Source: Veillonella sp. CHU740
Lineage (GTDB): Bacteria > Bacillota > Negativicutes > Veillonellales > Veillonellaceae
Assembly (NCBI RefSeq): GCF_003992055.1
Contig: NZ_RQVD01000007.1
Coordinates: 1-64,000 of the forward strand
Reading direction: 5' to 3'
Length of the DNA: 64,000 nt
A program made the translations under genes and the position numbers. Positions 46,874 to 53,224 of the stretch are shown in pieces. Under the pieces are notes generated by a model, which made no database searches, was not told where the DNA came from, and was given only the letters and a program-made list of their open reading frames with translations. Position 1 is the first letter of the stretch. Each line of letters opens with the position of its first letter.

Positions 46874-47220
46874 ACAACCTCCACATACATAACTATCCTT
46901 CAACTCTAACACTTGTGTTCACAATTTTGTAAACTCCCACGATTAGAGAATCGTATCCTTTGTTTCATCCTATGCTAGTCATTACGAATCATAGATATAC
47001 GATACACAACTTTGTCGTTACACTCGCCCGACAATCATTTGCCATTTATAAGCAAATACATCATCATGCGTTCACGCAACGTAGCATAGTCTAGTAAAAA
47101 AATTTTAATCATTAGTTTTTATTATACACTAAAACACTAGAGTTTTATAGAGTTTTTCCATAACAAAATCGCATAAAACTTCAAATTGTTGAATTATAAT
47201 TCCGCTATTTGTACACTTTT

Positions 47221-47266
47221 ATGAAGAGAAGATGAAGAAATATAAAACTCTTCATCTTCTCTTCAT
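47221..47266. promoter_or_regulatory. 18-bp perfect inverted repeat in the leader of the giant adhesin gene
   Basis: ATGAAGAGAAGATGAAGA (47221-47238) and its exact complement (47249-47266) are separated by a 10-nt A/T-rich loop, about 350 nt before the start codon. There is no T-run on the minus-strand side, so it is not a standard terminator. It could be an mRNA stability hairpin or an operator. The remaining leader (46874-47220) is AT-rich, with another possible TATAAT near 47125 and a small ACGATT hairpin at 46939-46954. Confidence 0.7.
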
Positions 47267-47280
47267 GTTACTTCGTTTTA

Positions 47281-47317
47281 CCCCCCCTATTTATTAATAA
47301 AACTTATGATAATTATA
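47281..47317 (-). promoter_or_regulatory. Candidate promoter -10 and G7 tract upstream of the giant adhesin gene
   Basis: The minus strand has TATAAT at 47312-47317; no good -35 is seen at normal spacing, the nearest TTGTCA being 20 nt away. A run of seven G (C7 on the plus strand, 47281-47287) follows about 20 nt downstream, near the start of the predicted transcript. Homopolymer tracts at such sites can vary in length and switch expression. Confidence 0.4.
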
Positions 47318-47373
47318 AGAAAAACAGTTGAATACGTTGACAATTACAACCACTTTTACAATCACATTGATAA

Positions 47374-47417
47374 TAAAAAAATTCACCCAACCAGACCTCA
47401 TATCTGTATTGGGTGAA
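47374..47417 (-). terminator. Intrinsic terminator after the 481-residue gene
   Basis: The minus-strand stem TTCACCCAA/TTGGGTGAA (47382-47390 and 47409-47417) has an 18-nt loop and is followed by T7. Confidence 0.85.
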
Positions 47418-47442
47418 CCTGTTTTACTGTATCATTTTGTCA

Positions 47443-48888
47443 TTAGCTAAACCACGGAGAGATGTCAAAGTCCTCGTGGATAGTTGCCTTCACCATGCTA
47501 CGTCCTAGATATAATCCTAACAAGGTTAGGTTCAAGCGGCACAATGGTAGTCGATTGTAGGTTTTGCAGAAATCAAGCAAGACTGGAGAGATGTATTCAA
47601 GCACCTCATCGAAGGAGATATTTTCCCAATCAAAGGCTTTGCTGCAAGCCAATTTTGTCAATTCCTGTTGTGTACCTTGATCGGTGATCCCTGCTCGTTG
47701 GTATAGCCCCGGCAACATCTGCTCATCTACAGCACACAATTTTAACAACGGAGAGTTAAAACTCGGCACCGTGATGGATGTTCGTACTGGTGTATTTTGC
47801 ATCACATACTCCAGCTCTTCATAGGTAAAGCCACGATATTCAAACATAAGAGGATAGGAGCTTCTTAAAATTTGATCAAATCGTACTTCTCCTGTCGAGG
47901 ATGTACAACGCAAGTACTCTAATTGTTGGTACATATCTTCTTGCATCGGCAAATCGCTGATTAATGGCTCTATATATTTTGTTACATAATGGCGGAAATT
48001 ATCCAATGAATAGTTATTAGAGTTTTTGGAATATTGGACAATTAAAGCGATTCCCAAGGCTTGTAAGTGCCCTTTTTGCAAATTTACCAAGCTTTTCAAT
48101 GCATCTACTGCCACCAAGTATAATGCACTAGATTGTGGCTGTTTCACCACATCATAGAAAGCATCAGACAATACATCTCGCATCCACTCTGTCGGTGTGG
48201 TTACGTAGGCTTTTTGCACTTGTAATAGCACCTCTTGTACAGAAATATATTCTAAAACCCCTTTTAGTTCTTCTTCAGAGTCTATGTTCAACTGCGTGAA
48301 TACATGTTCTGTAATGTATCTTGCTTTCTCTTCCGAGTTAGGATTCAGGATACCAAAGGCAGCTGCATATTGAGCCACTGCTGTATCCACGATGGACATA
48401 GATGATACGGGTGCAGCCTCTTCGTTCGCTACCTCTATCTCTAGTTCTTCTTGCACAAGGTCTTCTGTAATTTTTGGCATGATTCGCGTCGCATCATCTG
48501 CCTCTTCTAATGGTTGCTCGCTAACGGCACGCACCAACTCTTTGGATACGACCCCTTGCGATTCGTTCCAATCTGTCACATCTGCTGTTGCCAATGGCAA
48601 TGTGTGATCACTAGGATCTGACTCCGCCCATACAGCATCCACATCTGCATCTGCTTTCACTAGTTCCTCTTCTAGACCGTCCTCCTCACGTTGTGTATAA
48701 GGATTCTGAAAGTTCCGTCTAATTTGGTCATAGTATTCATCATGCTCACGAGTTTGCCGTTTACGAGGCTTCTGTTTACTTTTACCATCCCGGAACAAAA
48801 AGTAACAACATAGTAAAAATAACACTATCATCCCTAAAATTACTATATAGGGCGTATATCGTAATGAAAGTTCTATTAATCCATCCAT
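47443..48888 (-). CDS. Membrane-anchored hypothetical protein
   Basis: 481 residues, family not recognised. One N-terminal transmembrane segment (about 13-32, YIVILGMIVLFLLCCYFLF) is followed by a basic stretch (KSKQKPRKRQTRE), so the bulk should be cytoplasmic. Residues about 60-160 are acidic and probably disordered; about 165-481 is a predicted helical domain without obvious catalytic motifs. It is monocistronic, ended by the terminator at 47374-47417. Its place between the giant adhesin and a tRNA cluster gives no functional clue. Confidence 0.75.
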   Translation of the reverse strand: MDGLIELSLRYTPYIVILGMIVLFLLCCYFLFRDGKSKQKPRKRQTREHDEYYDQIRRNFQNPYTQREEDGLEEELVKADADVDAVWAESDPSDHTLPLATADVTDWNESQGVVSKELVRAVSEQPLEEADDATRIMPKITEDLVQEELEIEVANEEAAPVSSMSIVDTAVAQYAAAFGILNPNSEEKARYITEHVFTQLNIDSEEELKGVLEYISVQEVLLQVQKAYVTTPTEWMRDVLSDAFYDVVKQPQSSALYLVAVDALKSLVNLQKGHLQALGIALIVQYSKNSNNYSLDNFRHYVTKYIEPLISDLPMQEDMYQQLEYLRCTSSTGEVRFDQILRSSYPLMFEYRGFTYEELEYVMQNTPVRTSITVPSFNSPLLKLCAVDEQMLPGLYQRAGITDQGTQQELTKLACSKAFDWENISFDEVLEYISPVLLDFCKTYNRLPLCRLNLTLLGLYLGRSMVKATIHEDFDISPWFS

Positions 48889-48954
48889 AGCGATTCCTCC
48901 GATTCATAAATCTATGTATATTGTTTTATTATAACACATTGTATTTGGAGAACA

Positions 48955-48985
48955 CAAAAAAAGGAACTATCCGAAGATAGTTCCT
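48955..48985 (-). terminator. Intrinsic terminator of the second tRNA cluster
   Basis: AGGAACTATC-CGAA-GATAGTTCCT is a perfect 10-bp stem with a tetraloop. T7 follows it on the minus strand, right after tRNA-Val. Confidence 0.92.
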
Positions 48986-48989
48986 AGTG

Positions 48990-49065
<76 letters not shown>

Positions 49066-49068
49066 ATA

Positions 49069-49143
49069 TGGTGACCCGTGGGGGAATCGAACCCCCGATA
49101 CCGCCGTGAAAGGGCGGTGTCTTAACCGCTTGACCAACGGGCC
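49069..49143 (-). tRNA. tRNA-Glu(UUC)
   Basis: A 75-nt cloverleaf with encoded CCA. The anticodon stem CCGCC/GGCGG encloses CTTTCAC, anticodon TTC. Confidence 0.95.
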
Positions 49144-49155
49144 ATGTTGTGTAAG

Positions 49156-49231
49156 TGGTGACCCACCCGCGACTCGAACGCGGGACACCCTGATTAAAAG
49201 TCAGGTGCTCTGCCAACTGAGCTAGTGGGTC
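49156..49231 (-). tRNA. tRNA-Lys(UUU)
   Basis: A 76-nt cloverleaf with encoded CCA. The anticodon stem CCTGA/TCAGG encloses CTTTTAA, anticodon TTT. Confidence 0.95.
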
Positions 49232-49258
49232 ATGATAGTGTACTAACCGAAAGTAAGT

Positions 49259-49334
49259 TGGCTCCTCGAGTAGGACTCGAACCTACGACCGATCGGTTAA
49301 CAGCCGATTGCTCTACCTGCTGAGCTATCGAGGA
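49259..49334 (-). tRNA. tRNA-Asn(GUU)
   Basis: A 76-nt cloverleaf with encoded CCA. The anticodon stem ATCGG/CCGAT encloses CTGTTAA, anticodon GTT. Confidence 0.95.
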
Positions 49335-49344
49335 ATGAACAAAC

Positions 49345-49419
49345 TGGAGCGGAAAACGAGATTCGAACTCGCGACCCCCGCCTTGGCAAGGCGGTGCTCT
49401 ACCGCTGAGCTATTTCCGC
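49345..49419 (-). tRNA. tRNA-Gly(GCC)
   Basis: A 75-nt cloverleaf with encoded CCA. The anticodon stem CCGCC/GGCGG encloses TTGCCAA, anticodon GCC. It is the first gene of the Gly-Asn-Lys-Glu-Val cluster. Confidence 0.95.
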
Positions 49420-49635
49420 ATGTATGCAATCCTTGTTTCTTCTTTGTTGCGACTGCTCACTTATAATACCAAAATCTATTATTATTTGTCAACAACTTTT
49501 TAAAATTATTTTTGAGCTGATTGTATCATGCAATGAACCCACAGTATATACAACTGTCTCATAACTTCAGTTGTTGGCATACATCTCCCCTAAAACACAC
49601 AAAAGGACTGCAAGAAAATAGTCCACAAATAAAAT

Positions 49636-49671
49636 AGAGAAAAGTTGATCAAAAAGTATCAACCTTTCTCT
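49636..49671 (-). terminator. Hairpin with T-rich tail after the MNT gene
   Basis: AGAGAAA and GTTGAT pair with their complements with one bulge, followed on the minus strand by ATTTTATTT. It is a moderate terminator. A second small GGACT/AGTCC hairpin with T4 lies at about 49603-49624. The rest of 49420-49635 shows no gene. Confidence 0.5.
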
Positions 49672-49683
49672 ACATTTTATCAT

Positions 49684-49758
49684 TTATATACTTTTTACAG
49701 ATGCATCTAGTCTATCTATTAACTCCAATACATCAACTAATATATCTTTGTTCTTCAT
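49684..49758 (-). pseudogene. Possible truncated HEPN partner of the MNT gene (24 residues)
   Basis: An ATG at 49758, with GGTGAT upstream, opens a short frame MKNKDILVDVLELIDRLDAS ending at TAA 49684. It overlaps the end of the MNT gene. Its helical start resembles the beginning of HEPN toxins that accompany MNT antitoxins, but the R-x4-6-H catalytic region is absent. It may be a remnant or just a chance frame. Confidence 0.35.
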
Positions 49759-50056
49759 AGATATCACCATACACATGAATCATATCTCGCATCAAATTAT
49801 CACGAAAGCGCTTAGTTAAGGTATTTCCATCAGTAATCAGGTCTACGTCCATTCCCAAAACATCTTTCAATGTTTCTAAGAGTCCGCCAACTTCAAATAA
49901 AGTAAGATTATCATTATGAAACACCACAAACAAATCTAAATCGCTCGTTTCTTTAGCTTCACCACGAGCATAGGACCCAAATATATAAGCTGATTTTACA
50001 TGATACTTTTCTAGTACTGGAGTAATCACATTACGAATCTCATTAAATGTTTTCAT
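49733..50056 (-). CDS. MNT-type minimal nucleotidyltransferase (antitoxin-like)
   Basis: 107 residues. The motif GSYARGEAKETSDLDLFV (about 27-44) carries the G-S and D-x-D of the pol-beta superfamily; a third acidic residue lies in MDVDLIT (about 70). MntA-type proteins AMPylate and silence HEPN RNase toxins encoded next to them. No complete HEPN gene is found on either side; a 24-residue frame overlaps the 3' end. It could be an orphan antitoxin. AGGAGG lies about 8 nt before the start. Confidence 0.8.
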   Translation of the reverse strand: MKTFNEIRNVITPVLEKYHVKSAYIFGSYARGEAKETSDLDLFVVFHNDNLTLFEVGGLLETLKDVLGMDVDLITDGNTLTKRFRDNLMRDMIHVYGDIYEEQRYIS

Positions 50057-50099
50057 AACAATACCTCCTTTTCTACATTATATCATATCTCGCTAGCTT

Positions 50100-51164
50100 T
50101 TACCGCCCATCTTGGCGTTCTGACCCTGGTCCATCGACGGCTACGTTCACGCTAGCTTCGCCAAATGTTTTCATATCATTTAGCATATGCATGCCCGCAT
50201 CCAGAACGGATAACCCCATGGTAGAGCCCAAGGCTTCATCCATTTCAAACCCATAGAACAAATGTGGCTGAATACCTAAGTATTTCATTTGCGCTGTTTG
50301 CACCGGTTCTCCCATATGAACAGATGGGAATACGTAATCCATGACCGCTCCATTGATGCATTTTGCAGCTAATACAGCTGCTCCTGTTTCTGCTGTGTCG
50401 AAGACCACTGCCATACGATGGCTGGCCGCCCCCAGGATGAGTCCTGTTAAGACCACCACGTCTGGAGAGCCTACGGTGGCTAATACATGCACACCATCTT
50501 GGCTAGGCAATTGATGTTCTGCCAAACTTGCCGTCAACTGTTTTGCCTTTTCTTGAATGCTCAAGGTACAATTATTCTCTGCCAATAACTCTGCCATCGG
50601 ATATCCTGTAATTCCTGCTGTGACTGCCAACGCTGAAAGTAAACTTCTTTCACCGACAGTACCGATACCGATAGTCTGGTAGCCTTTTTCACTCAATTCA
50701 TCCGCTAAGGCAAAGCCCACTTCTAGACCTTGTTCTACAATGTCAGGTGTCAATGCCGCATGCATGCGGAAAAATTTAGACCCTCTAGCTAATTTATGTT
50801 GGCGCACACCTTCAATGTTATTGGTATCTAATTCTAAGCCTGCATCCACCAAGAATACATCTGCCCCGATTTTCTTCGCAGCTCCATGAGTTGCGGAGTG
50901 ACCAGATGCTAACCGTTCCATGGCTTTCAAACTTTCTACACCATGTGTTTGGTTTTGTGGTCCATCTACAGCGATATCAGCTCCTACGATAACAACAGCA
51001 TGACGAAGATTGTTAGGTTTTTCCTCTTTCAGAATCCCTGCCATACGTTCTGTAATACCTTCTAAGCGCGCCAAGGAATACAATGGTTTTGTTAAGTTGT
51101 CGATGCGCAAACGGCATTCCTCCATGGACGGTTTGTGCAATGGTTCGATGACAAAATTACGCAT
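50100..51164 (-). CDS. CobT-like phosphoribosyltransferase, ArsB/ArsA-type subunit (downstream gene)
   Basis: 354 residues of the nicotinate-nucleotide dimethylbenzimidazole phosphoribosyltransferase family (LDNL/LYSLARLEGI start, VVIVGADIAVDG, GIGTVGERS, VVLTGLILGAAS, FVFPSVHMGEP-like region). The start is ATG 51164, eight nt after AGGAGG; it overlaps the upstream paralog by 8 nt. In Sporomusa ovata two such overlapping CobT paralogs, ArsA and ArsB, form one enzyme that attaches phenol or p-cresol as the lower ligand of cobamides. The second half is divergent from standard CobT (DEALGS in place of the GEG-type active-site loop). Assigning it to A or B needs alignment. Confidence 0.82.
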   Translation of the reverse strand: MRNFVIEPLHKPSMEECRLRIDNLTKPLYSLARLEGITERMAGILKEEKPNNLRHAVVIVGADIAVDGPQNQTHGVESLKAMERLASGHSATHGAAKKIGADVFLVDAGLELDTNNIEGVRQHKLARGSKFFRMHAALTPDIVEQGLEVGFALADELSEKGYQTIGIGTVGERSLLSALAVTAGITGYPMAELLAENNCTLSIQEKAKQLTASLAEHQLPSQDGVHVLATVGSPDVVVLTGLILGAASHRMAVVFDTAETGAAVLAAKCINGAVMDYVFPSVHMGEPVQTAQMKYLGIQPHLFYGFEMDEALGSTMGLSVLDAGMHMLNDMKTFGEASVNVAVDGPGSERQDGR

Positions 51165-52203
51165 GGTGCTCACCTCCTGCAACTTCGTGGAACATATCCA
51201 CGGCTAAGTTCAACATTTGCATTTGCATAGATCCGCCAGTGGCCTCACCCAAGCAGAATCCAAGATCTACATAGGCTTCGAGGCCCAATGTTTTCAGTGC
51301 ATCTTTGTGAGCTTTTTCAGCAGACAAATGGGATGCCATCACGTAATCCATGGTGTGCGGATTCATAGCATGCGCAATAAGGGCGCAAGCGGTCGTATTG
51401 AATCCGTCGATGACCACCAACGCATGATTCGCCGCCGCCCCTAGGATGACACCGACTAGGCAAGCGAACTCCAAGCCCCCTACGGCCGATAAAATGCCCA
51501 ATCCATCTGTGGTTGGAATATCTGCATATTTTAAGAGAGCATCGTAAACGACCTTTTGTTTTACTTTCAATCGTTCGTCTGAAATATTCGTGCCTCGTCC
51601 CGTTGCTTCATCCGCTGAAAGTCCAGAGAACTTTGCTGTAATAACCGCACTAGACGTAGTATTACCGATACCCATTTCGCCCACTAGAAAGGTGTTAAAA
51701 CCTTCTTTCACATTTTCTTCTACGAAAGCAATACCCACCTCAACGGCTTCAATGGCTTTCTCCATAGGCATAGCCGGTTCTTCTAACATGTTATTCGTAC
51801 CATTCGGCATTACCTTGCGGTGGTGTAGACCTGGCACAGCAGACATATCCGCCGCCACCCCTACGTCGATCACCTCAATTTGGGCGCCACAATAATTCGC
51901 CAACGCATTGGCTGCCGCTCCTTTAGGAATCAAATAGTTCATGGTCATATGCACCGTTACCTCTTGTGGGTAGGCGCTGACACCGATTTTTGCCACACCG
52001 TGGTCACCAGAGGCGATGATCATACAAGGCTTAGGAGCCGTTGGATTCGGTTGATTCGTCGCCGCTGCATAATGCTCTACCATTGTCGCTAACTTACCAT
52101 ACGAACCATATGGAGTCCCCTTACTCCACTGTTCCTCAATTGCTCGTTCAATCTCTTTATTCCGTGGCACAATGCGCGCCAACGTACTTTCATATAAACT
52201 CAT
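51157..52203 (-). CDS. CobT-like phosphoribosyltransferase, partner subunit (upstream gene)
   Basis: 348 residues. It has CobT family features: GSYGKLATMVEHYAA, IIASGDHGVA, YPQEVTVHM, VGEMGIGNTTSSAV, RGTNISDE, and LGFCLGEATGGSM near the C-terminus with the expected active-site Glu. The start is ATG 52203, just after AGGAGGACGT. It probably forms a heterodimer with the next gene and activates the lower-ligand base with nicotinate mononucleotide to an alpha-riboside phosphate in cobamide assembly. A promoter and a terminator-like hairpin lie upstream. Confidence 0.85.
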   Translation of the reverse strand: MSLYESTLARIVPRNKEIERAIEEQWSKGTPYGSYGKLATMVEHYAAATNQPNPTAPKPCMIIASGDHGVAKIGVSAYPQEVTVHMTMNYLIPKGAAANALANYCGAQIEVIDVGVAADMSAVPGLHHRKVMPNGTNNMLEEPAMPMEKAIEAVEVGIAFVEENVKEGFNTFLVGEMGIGNTTSSAVITAKFSGLSADEATGRGTNISDERLKVKQKVVYDALLKYADIPTTDGLGILSAVGGLEFACLVGVILGAAANHALVVIDGFNTTACALIAHAMNPHTMDYVMASHLSAEKAHKDALKTLGLEAYVDLGFCLGEATGGSMQMQMLNLAVDMFHEVAGGEHHA

Positions 52204-52237
52204 ACGTCCTCCTATGTGAAACCCATCATAAGAATAC

Positions 52238-52262
52238 AAAAAAGCATAGCCCTAGACTATGC
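52238..52262 (-). terminator. Terminator-like hairpin between promoter and start of the ArsAB-like pair
   Basis: GCATAG (52244-52249) pairs with CTATGC (52257-52262) around a 7-nt loop, with T6 after it on the minus strand. It lies between the promoter at 52275-52303 and the ribosome site, so it may act as an attenuator. No cobalamin riboswitch fold was recognised. Confidence 0.65.
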
Positions 52263-52274
52263 CAAGATGATTCC

Positions 52275-52303
52275 ATTATAAAGTATTTTTTGATCAGTTT
52301 CAA
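52275..52303 (-). promoter_or_regulatory. Sigma-70 promoter for the ArsAB-like pair, lying at the end of a repeat element
   Basis: The minus strand has TTGAAA (52298-52303), a 17-nt spacer and TATAAT (52275-52280). The -35 box lies inside the inverted end of palindromic element B1, so the element appears to contribute to the promoter. Confidence 0.75.
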
Positions 52304-52440
52304 TTTTTATATTCTTATTATATACACTGAAAGCCCCAATATATGTTTTAAAAACTGCCCTTCGTGAAAGTTTTTAAAACATATATTGGGGCTTCTCATA
52401 CAATAATACTGACGAAGATATAAAAATTGAAACAGACCGG
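52296..52440. repeat. Family B palindromic element, copy B1
   Basis: The central 26-bp perfect inverted repeat (52331-52356 and 52369-52394) has a 12-nt loop reading TTCACGAAGGGC on the minus strand. Outer inverted ends contain GTTTCAATTTTTATAT on both sides (about 52296-52315 and 52417-52434). It starts about 25 nt downstream of the RelE-like stop codon and ends in the ArsAB promoter. Confidence 0.82.
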
Positions 52441-52464
52441 GGAAAATAGGGTGGGGAAAAGATG

Positions 52465-52734
52465 TTACTTATTTTTATATACCTCACGTCTATGTGCTAC
52501 TTCTACTATAAAAATAGTAACTTCTTTGTCATTAATTTCGGCAAACAGTCGATAATCACCTACTCTATATCGCCATACTCCAGAAAGATTTCCTGTTAGC
52601 ATTTTTCCGTGGATTCTAGGATCTAATGTACCTACTAAATATTTCAAAACCCAATGTTTTATCATCCTTGCTATGGATTGGTCTAACTTTTTAATTTGCT
52701 TTATAGCATGTTCTGAAAATTTAACTGAAAACAC
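52465..52734 (-). CDS. RelE/ParE-superfamily toxin
   Basis: 89 residues from GTG 52734: MFSVKFSEHAIKQIKKLD, RIHGKMLTGNLSGVWRYRVGDYRLF and VEVAHRREVYK, the usual RelE-type order with the basic RYRVGDYR strand and the C-terminal H-R-R-x-VY. The family are ribosome-dependent mRNA nucleases. The GTG overlaps the antitoxin stop by one base (TAGTG), and AAGGAG lies about 10 nt upstream inside the antitoxin gene. A longer frame from TTG 52755 is less likely. Confidence 0.88.
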   Translation of the reverse strand: MFSVKFSEHAIKQIKKLDQSIARMIKHWVLKYLVGTLDPRIHGKMLTGNLSGVWRYRVGDYRLFAEINDKEVTIFIVEVAHRREVYKNK

Positions 52735-52961
52735 TAGATACCAAGCTCCTTCCAAACCTCTTCATGATCGTAAACTTTTTCATTATGAAGGTCTCGTCTT
52801 GCCTTTAAAATGCGTTCCTCATTAATTTGTAATTCATCCTCAATCGTATCTAGCACTAGATTACGAATAAAGGAAGATACATTTAAGTTATTAGCAGCAA
52901 CATACGCTTGAATCATTTGACTCTCATCTTCAGATAAACATAAAGAAATAGTAGTCGCCAT
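52734..52961 (-). CDS. RelB/DinJ-like ribbon-helix-helix antitoxin
   Basis: 75 residues. The N-terminus MATTISLCLSEDESQMI gives the DNA-binding strand, followed by two helices (VSSFIRNLVLDTI), and an acidic toxin-binding tail (EEVWKELGI). It neutralises the downstream RelE-like toxin and should repress the operon. GGAGGGAG lies about 5 nt before the start. Palindromic TGTAATACA-type motifs lie between promoter and start codon. Confidence 0.87.
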   Translation of the reverse strand: MATTISLCLSEDESQMIQAYVAANNLNVSSFIRNLVLDTIEDELQINEERILKARRDLHNEKVYDHEEVWKELGI

Positions 52962-53003
52962 AAATCTCCCTCCTTTTTGTAATACATGTAATACATTACT
53001 TAC

Positions 53004-53031
53004 ATTATATCATATATAAATTACCCGTCAA
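53004..53031 (-). promoter_or_regulatory. Promoter of the RelBE-like operon
   Basis: The minus strand has TTGACG (53026-53031), a 16-nt spacer and TATAAT (53004-53009). Directly downstream, repeated TGTATTACA motifs (about 52978-52999) form overlapping inverted repeats, a likely operator for the antitoxin. Confidence 0.75.
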
Positions 53032-53091
53032 GAAAACCACTCCGGGGCTCAAAATCACTTTCTTTCCCCATAGGTCGCCCACTGCTCAGAA

Positions 53092-53224
53092 CGGTTTAAA
53101 TTCTATTAGACAATTTATTATAAAGAAGTCCGCATACATTCCGTAAAAACTTTCACGCAGGGCAGTTTTCTAGGAATGTGTGCGGACTTTTCTCACATAC
53201 TTTTACATTATGGAATTTAAACCG
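53092..53224. repeat. Family B palindromic element, copy B2
   Basis: The outer inverted ends CGGTTTAAATTCTAT (53092-53106) and its near-complement (53210-53224) differ at one position. The inner arms AAGTCCGCATACATTCC and complement (about 53125-53142 and 53173-53190) carry the same apex as B1 in opposite orientation, AAAACTTTCACGCAGGGCAG (53146-53165) then TTTT. The right end includes the stop codon of the MATE gene. Confidence 0.82.

Noticed and set aside
46874-46912. The upstream 13 codons of the giant adhesin frame
   Set aside because: GGAGG lies four nt before ATG 46873, whose product begins with a typical extended signal peptide; the upstream extension has no ribosome site.
52204-52464. 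Cobalamin riboswitch upstream of the ArsAB-like genes
   Set aside because: No recognisable B12-box; the region is explained by palindrome B1, a promoter and a small terminator-like hairpin. A covariance search would be decisive.
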